Assembly: GCA_030141605.1 (NCBI GenBank)
Contig: JAQGDQ010000060.1
Location: 186,001 to 250,000, forward strand
Reading direction: 5' to 3'
DNA: 64,000 nt
Origin: Tubiluchus corallicola
Taxonomy: Eukaryota; Priapulida; Priapulimorpha; Priapulimorphida; Tubiluchidae
Position numbers and translations under genes: made by a program. Positions within the stretch are counted from its first letter, which is position 1, and every line of letters starts with the position of its first letter. This document shows positions 59,005-64,000 of this stretch, one piece after another. The notes under the pieces were generated by a model. It was not told the DNA's origin, searched no databases, and was given only the letters and a program-made list of their open reading frames with translations.

Positions 59005-60807
59005 TTAACTATCTTTGCCTCCACCCCAAAGCCAGCCTTTTACAAATCCAGTGATCCCCTTTCCTGGACCTGCCTTTCGAGTCTCCATACGTTCCTCCAG
59101 AGACGGAAACTCGACGTGGTTGAGAGCTAAGTCGAAGAAAAGTGGTTTGCACGGTATGGGTTCAAATGGAGGTGGGAAAGTGACAAAGTTGGCGGTACCT
59201 TTTTTGAGCAACGGATCTTCATAGTAAACATCCAGTCGCTCTACCAGTGTCTTATTTATCTCAACGGTGGGTTTCTTTGCTTCTTTCGATGCGTCAGATT
59301 TCTCTAGAATAGCCGACGCTTGAACTGAGTACTGCTTGCTTTCTACTTGCTGTTTTAGCTGTTCTAAATTAGACTGCTCATCCTTGTACGAAGACTGGAA
59401 AGACAACTGCTGAAATGTGGCGAGTGCTTCTGCGATGCGCTCTAACGTGCGCTCGTACAAAGCAGCTGCTTCCTTTGACTTCTGCAGACTGGCATATGAC
59501 AAAGCTATATAAAAACATCTATATGCTTTATATGCAGTTATCTTAGCTTCCGTTTCCTTGGTCAATTCTGTGTCATCATCCAGTCCTGGAAGCTGAAGAA
59601 TTTCTGACAGATTCTGTATGATGACATCATACAATCTAATTAAATCTTGCGGCTTTGCTACTTTTGCCCCAGAAGGATTCGAACTTCCCGTAAGGTTTTC
59701 CTTGAGTGCGGTTATCATGAGTAGAGTGCGGTCTATGGTTTTCGTCAACCTTTCATACACCAGGTAGGTGTGAAGATACTGCAAGCCGGTCAGTTTTGAC
59801 GAATCATTACCGTGTCGCGACAAGGGATCCGAGCGAATTTCGTCTCGAAGAACTTGCAGCGCATCTTTGCAGTCCATGAGAAGGCTTTCGTACACAGACA
59901 TTTTACCATCCAAGTCTTCGGCTTTTGATAAATTGTTAGCCACTTCCTTCACATTCAACAAGAATAAGCGAACCTTTTCTTGTTTCACGGGAACTGTACG
60001 TCCTCTCCAGGTCACCTCGGACAGGGTTACAGCTTGCTTTTCACGCGTTTGTGAAATCAACGTGTCAATATTGGAAGCAACGTCACCAGTGTGTGTGGAC
60101 GTTAGTCGCATTTGCATCAAATCATCTAGGGCAGAATCATCACCAATGTTGTATGCACAATATCGAATGTTAGGCAAAAACTCTTCAACGCGTTGCTGAT
60201 ACAACAGATTGCCCTCAGCACTCATCGTCGTTCCAAGTTTTTCATAAATGGTCCTGGCCTTTTGAAAATGCTCTATGGCCTCCTCCCAATTTTCCATTTC
60301 AAAATCTAAAGTAGCCTGCATCCACGACGAATATGCTTGCGCTTCTAGTTTAGTCCTAGCATCGCATTTTTCACTTTGACAGAGCTGATCTAGTTCCTCT
60401 GCGTACTTCGTAGCCTTTCGAAGTCTAGCGATTGTGTGAAATCGCTTTCGGGGTTCTGTATTTGCCTCAGTTCTCAACTGCATAGCATAACTCCATGCAC
60501 GTTCTGCGCTAACCAAAGCCATCTGCAATTGTTTTGAATCATGTAAATTGTCAACAGTTAGCTTCTTGTTTTGGAATCGCCTTTTCCCACTCGTCAAACA
60601 AAAGTGCAACGATTTTCGGATTCTACGAAGACGCCTCGTGCAGTAACTTCTGTACCTTTGATAATCTCCATGACGAAGGCCATGCTGTTGCTGGGATTCT
60701 TTGATTAACACGAGAATTTCCAACGTTAAGTCTGTTTTTGCACTATTTTCCGCATCTACCTGGTTCTTTTCTGTTTTCTCTTCGTCTACACAATCTGTTG
60801 CAGTCAT
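59005..60807 (-). CDS. SRP68: Signal recognition particle subunit SRP68, intronless
   Basis: SRP68 forms a heterodimer with SRP72 on the 7SL RNA S domain and is needed for co-translational targeting of secretory proteins to the ER. This single uninterrupted ORF encodes 600 residues (human 627). The N-terminal RNA-binding region has LIKESQQQHGLRHGDYQRYR, then the arginine-rich CTRRLRRIRKSL, ERAWSYAMQLRTEANTEPRK and NIRYCAYNIGDDSALDDLMQ. The C-terminal SRP72-binding part has FPPPFEPIPCKPLFFDLALN and ends GFVKGWLWGGGKDS. The helical TPR-like middle is conserved. The start is the only Met upstream of conserved sequence, preceded by an acidic leader. Lack of introns contrasts with every other gene in the window. 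No poly(A) tail remnant or target duplication was seen. Confidence 0.97.
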   Translation of the reverse strand: MTATDCVDEEKTEKNQVDAENSAKTDLTLEILVLIKESQQQHGLRHGDYQRYRSYCTRRLRRIRKSLHFCLTSGKRRFQNKKLTVDNLHDSKQLQMALVSAERAWSYAMQLRTEANTEPRKRFHTIARLRKATKYAEELDQLCQSEKCDARTKLEAQAYSSWMQATLDFEMENWEEAIEHFQKARTIYEKLGTTMSAEGNLLYQQRVEEFLPNIRYCAYNIGDDSALDDLMQMRLTSTHTGDVASNIDTLISQTREKQAVTLSEVTWRGRTVPVKQEKVRLFLLNVKEVANNLSKAEDLDGKMSVYESLLMDCKDALQVLRDEIRSDPLSRHGNDSSKLTGLQYLHTYLVYERLTKTIDRTLLMITALKENLTGSSNPSGAKVAKPQDLIRLYDVIIQNLSEILQLPGLDDDTELTKETEAKITAYKAYRCFYIALSYASLQKSKEAAALYERTLERIAEALATFQQLSFQSSYKDEQSNLEQLKQQVESKQYSVQASAILEKSDASKEAKKPTVEINKTLVERLDVYYEDPLLKKGTANFVTFPPPFEPIPCKPLFFDLALNHVEFPSLEERMETRKAGPGKGITGFVKGWLWGGGKDS

Positions 60808-61677
60808 TTTTCACTTTCAAACTTTCTGGTTGATAAAATTTTTTAAAATTAAAAGTGAAAAACCTAACACGTCAGCCAGCTTTTAGCCACAGCAGCATTT
60901 GCCAATACAAGAAATCTTCGAAATACATCAATATGTTCTATTGAGATTTTTAACCTTCATGGCGCTCTAGTTCTTTATGCTCAACTGTCATTCTGTAATT
61001 ATTGTTTCCACAGGCATCATTTTTAAACATTGAGTTTGCTTTGAATTATGCTTTTGCCACTGATTGTTAGCAATGCCATCATAATTAATTTTATCTTAAA
61101 CAGTCCTAGCAACAGGTGTATATTCGACTCCATTTTATAAAATTAATGTCAGTTTTTATTACAGGTACTTAAAAGCATTTACAGTTAAAAATCAACACAA
61201 CTTTATTAAAACATTTAAGTTAAAATGAGGCCAGATGTTTCGACAGGCTGCTGCTGGCGTCATCAGTGGTAAATTACCAACATACCAGCAGTTTACATAG
61301 GCAGAGCTTATTATTACCTATTTGGCTTTTGTTAACTATTTAATTAGTACGTTTATAGAGTGTCTATAAATCTTATTTACTAAAATACTACTACAGCAAC
61401 TGCTATAATTGGTACAGTGTAGATTATAATTGTGCACTAAGTATATTGTTAAATCTGACAGCAATCGATAGCCGAAACCCAAAATTAGCTTTGCATGAGT
61501 GAATGTATAAATTATAGAACATGCTTCTAGTAGAGCTGTCTAAGACACAGAAAACATGCACTACCTTAGACGAATGCCAGTGTGTAAAGAAACATTTGGG
61601 TTTGAGAATATCGTCATTTCTCACGAAGTATGCTCTGTACATGTACAAGTGAAACGAGAAATTAATTTGCATGTTAA

Positions 61678-61716
<39 letters not shown>

Positions 61717-62326
61717 TCTATAACTTTCAGTACACTGTTTGAATATATATATATATATTCAAACAGTGTACTGAAACTTATAGAAGAAGACTTTTGGAAA
61801 GAAAACATAAAGTGGTGTGATGCTATCAGTCTGTGAGAATGGGCAGCTATTTGTTTGAGTGAGCTTGAGAGAGAAAGAGAGAGAGAGGACGAGCCCCAAC
61901 TTAGCCTGTTGAGTAGATTTGTTTGGTGTACACTTGCATGATCATACACACAAATTAATTGATTGCCTGATTGCTGCAGCCCAACTTGTAAGGTGTTCTG
62001 CTGTTATCCCAGGAAACACAACCGATGTCCTGAAGAAGTTATGTGCTGAGTGTGCTACTAACCTGCCAAACCAACATGCGGTCCTATTTCCTTCTACACA
62101 TCTCTTTTTCAGTACTATCATTGTGCTCAGGTAGACATTTAATTATCATAATTATAATATTACTTGATTCTTTCTACTTATAATTTTATTATTTCAGTTT
62201 TATCAGCCACTGTGAACTTCGTAAACATGTGTGCAGAAATATTTATTTCTACTAAAGCAGTGCTTTTGCTAATGAAGTAAATTTATTAATGAACCCAACT
62301 TCTGATTAGTTGCTTACAAGAAAACC

Positions 62327-62363
<37 letters not shown>

Positions 62364-62575
62364 AGCCTTGTGTAATGCTCAAACACAATGAAGTCGTGAA
62401 CATTGAGCCAGGCTGAAATCATGATCAAGTTTGTTCTTATGCTTATTTAGGAATCGGATCAGTAATCACTAGTTGGTGACGCGTCCAGTCGGCTTTGACT
62501 TGCGTGGTTATTTTGTCGGCTTGTCGTTGTGTTATTACAAATTTCTTTAGATAGTTTCTCTTCTGGTAATGCATC
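60808..62575. other. SRP68-SEC61A divergent intergenic region
   Basis: The two ER-targeting genes are transcribed away from each other across 1.77 kb. The space has (TA)n tracts at 61681-61713 and 62331-62360, a near-perfect palindrome at 61719-61783, and GATGTTTCGACAGGCTGCTG near 61235, a sequence type often seen at retroelement ends. GGTGACGCGTCC at 62476 is a possible regulatory element just upstream of SEC61A. A short open frame at 61919-62134 has no recognisable domain. Confidence 0.5.
61719..61783. repeat. Near-perfect palindrome, about 27-bp arms
   Basis: TATAACTTTCAGTACACTGT and onward to TTGAATA meets its reverse complement (TATTCAAACAGTGTACTGAA then ACTTATA) across an (AT)n centre, with one mismatch in the arms. 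It is next to a (TA)n tract and can extrude a cruciform. Confidence 0.85.
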
Positions 62576-63998
62576 ATGGCAAGTAAGTAGCAATATGCTG
62601 TCCAATTATTTGTATTTAAGTAATAGGTTTATATTTTTTGTAGGAAGAACAACTTCAGAATTAGGTCAGTCAGATTTAACTTTTAAGTTCAATATTACGA
62701 TACTCAATAGTGTAAATCTGTATTACTACCTCAGTGTTCAAGTTAATTAAATTAAATAACACATAAGATTTAACAGTTAATACTGTTGCATGGCATGGCA
62801 GGTATTATACAACATTGCTATTAAAAGCCACGGTCGCGCTAACACATCTTTTAAGCAACTAAGGCTGAAGACTTGAAAGTTGAAAACTAACATTAAAGCA
62901 TCTTGCAAAATTCGCTGTAGTGTACATATACTTGTAATTATGTTAAATGCACTGTCTTTTTTTCAGTCAAATTCCTAGAGATAATTCGTCCATTTTGTGG
63001 TATTCTTCCTGAAGTATCTAAGCCTGAACGAAAGGTATGGTTGATTTTTTTTTGTAAAATGAGAAATGATATCAAATCGTGTCAACCAATAACTTCATGA
63101 TAAAAGCAGCTATTTAAAAAATTAGTGAACAAGAGAAAATAGTCATTTTTGGCATGATAATAACATAACTTAACATGACATAATAATCTTCTTATTCCCA
63201 GCTTTTCCCTATTCGGGGTCGCCGTTGTGAATGAGTCTTCTCCACGCATTCCTGTTGTTGACCATCTCTTCATTTATGTCTTCAATTCCCACAAGATCTT
63301 CACCGACTCTTCTTTTCAGGTGTCCATACCATCGCAATCTTGCGAGGCTTCCAGTACTTTTACTGTTCCTCTGATATTATTATTTCTAATTTTATCTCTT
63401 CTTGTTATTCCCACCATTCATCTCAACATCTCATCTCCTCCACCACACCCATTTTCTTCTCTTCGGTCTTCTTTAGAGAAGCTGCTTCCAGCCCATAGAT
63501 TAGAGCGGGTCTGACCACTTCTTTGTGGACTTTCCCTTTAAGTCTCACCGACTCATTCAGAGAAGGTTATGGCCCAGTTTTTGCAGGCGGATGCCCTTCC
63601 TGACCCTAACCCTTCCTATTTATCCGGGCTTGGGACTGGCACTGAGTTGGGCTGGCTTGCCCCCCCCCCCCAGTGGCTAGGTTAGTCAACACATGAATAA
63701 TATGTTACATTAATTATTAATTAATCTGTGCAGATTGATGTTTTAAGTGGGATAACTTTCCTTTATGAATTCAATTCAGAGGAAAAGTGTTATTGATGGC
63801 TATAACTCTCTCATCTTTCTTGCTTGTTGCCAGGTAGTTATGTTTAACTGTTTACTGTTACAAGAAATATATGGTATTTACTAACTATTCTGTGTAGATT
63901 CAATGCTTTATGTAAGTTAATTTTTCTTTTAGATTCAATTCAGAGAAAAAGTATTATGGACGGCTATAACTCTCTTCATATTTCTTGTTTGTTGTCAG
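62576..63998 (+). CDS. SEC61A: SEC61 alpha, translocon channel, first three exons (partial)
   Basis: Sec61 alpha is the pore-forming subunit of the ER protein-conducting channel. Coding exons are 62576-62582 (ATG GCA A, GTAAGT donor), 62967-63034 and 63933-63998, with phases 1 and 0 matching. Together they read [20 protein letters not shown], then [20 protein letters not shown] and IFLVCCQ, the near-invariant N terminus and start of TM1 of eukaryotic Sec61 alpha (vertebrate MGIKFLEVIKPFC). The GT of the third donor is at the window edge; the remaining roughly 430 residues lie to the right. The minimal first exon (two codons plus one base) was identified by phase and by the typical ATG-intron position, so it is slightly less certain than exons 2-3. 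Confidence 0.93.
63190..63560 (-). pseudogene. RTE-like non-LTR reverse transcriptase C-terminal fragment, decayed
   Basis: Minus-strand readings in alternating frames contain [32 protein letters not shown]-like and GTVKVLEAS motifs, the C-terminal end of an endonuclease-reverse transcriptase of the RTE type. Several frameshifts and stops break it. It lies in the SEC61A intron between exons 2 and 3. The stretch to 63665 (GGCGGATGCCCTTCCTGACC, then poly-C) is a further repeat scrap. Confidence 0.6.
63769..63833 (+). pseudogene. Decayed duplicate of SEC61A exon 3
   Basis: The 65 bp align with exon 3 (63933-63998), with about eight substitutions and one deleted base that shifts the frame. The acceptor AG is GA here, while the donor GT survives. 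Similarity extends upstream (TCTGTGCAGATT against TCTGTGTAGATT), giving a tandem duplication offset of 164 bp. It cannot be spliced as an in-frame exon. Confidence 0.85.
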
Positions 63999-64000
63999 GT

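Noticed and set aside
59867-60199. Plus-strand frame inside SRP68
   Set aside because: It is antisense to a clearly conserved coding sequence, a shadow ORF.
61919-62134. Plus-strand 71-codon frame (KKLCAECATNLPNQ)
   Set aside because: It has no recognisable domain, no conserved neighbour exon and sits between repeats.

Overview
The window is nuclear DNA from an invertebrate animal. It is AT-rich, its genes are split by GT-AG introns of a few hundred to about 5000 bases, and most intron and intergenic space is decayed transposons, MITEs and minisatellites. No bacterial, organellar or CRISPR signature is present. The species cannot be fixed from the sequence. Penelope-like, RTE-like and other non-LTR fragments, pogo-, mariner- and hAT-type MITEs and a tRNA-derived SINE fit many marine or freshwater invertebrates.

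From left to right: (1) 1-366, a probable LTR with heat-shock elements, TATA box and poly(A) signal, followed by repeats. (2) 911-13228, minus strand, the first nine coding exons of a secreted or membrane protein of the calcium-channel alpha2delta/CACHD1 class, with signal peptide, VWA_N region and VWA domain with intact MIDAS. The rest of the gene lies left of the window. (3) 13229-22715, about 9.5 kb with no convincing gene, full of MITEs, a SINE and a Penelope-like scrap. (4) 22716-44816, minus strand, a complete NUP153 nucleoporin in 18 exons whose phases all agree (1715 codons plus stop). (5) 45268-55448, plus strand, a complete ribonuclease H1 in nine exons (390 codons), head-to-head with NUP153 across about 450 bp that contains a YY1-type site. 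(6) 55449-59004, a hAT MITE and a weak exon candidate. (7) 59005-60807, minus strand, an uninterrupted SRP68 gene of 600 codons. (8) 62576 to the right edge, plus strand, the first three coding exons of SEC61A.

SRP68 (signal recognition particle) and SEC61A (the channel that receives SRP-targeted ribosomes) act in consecutive steps of one pathway and are transcribed divergently about 1.8 kb apart. NUP153 and RNASEH1 probably share a bidirectional promoter.

The most unusual structure is in RNASEH1. The end of the exon carrying the catalytic glutamate, together with its 5' splice site, has been amplified into eight 57-bp tandem units. The units keep the reading frame open and seven of the eight splice donors are intact. 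Other notable items are a decayed duplicate of SEC61A exon 3, a heat-shock-type LTR promoter, a MITE family with telomere-like cores, nested MITEs with recognisable target-site duplications, and minisatellites abutting splice sites.
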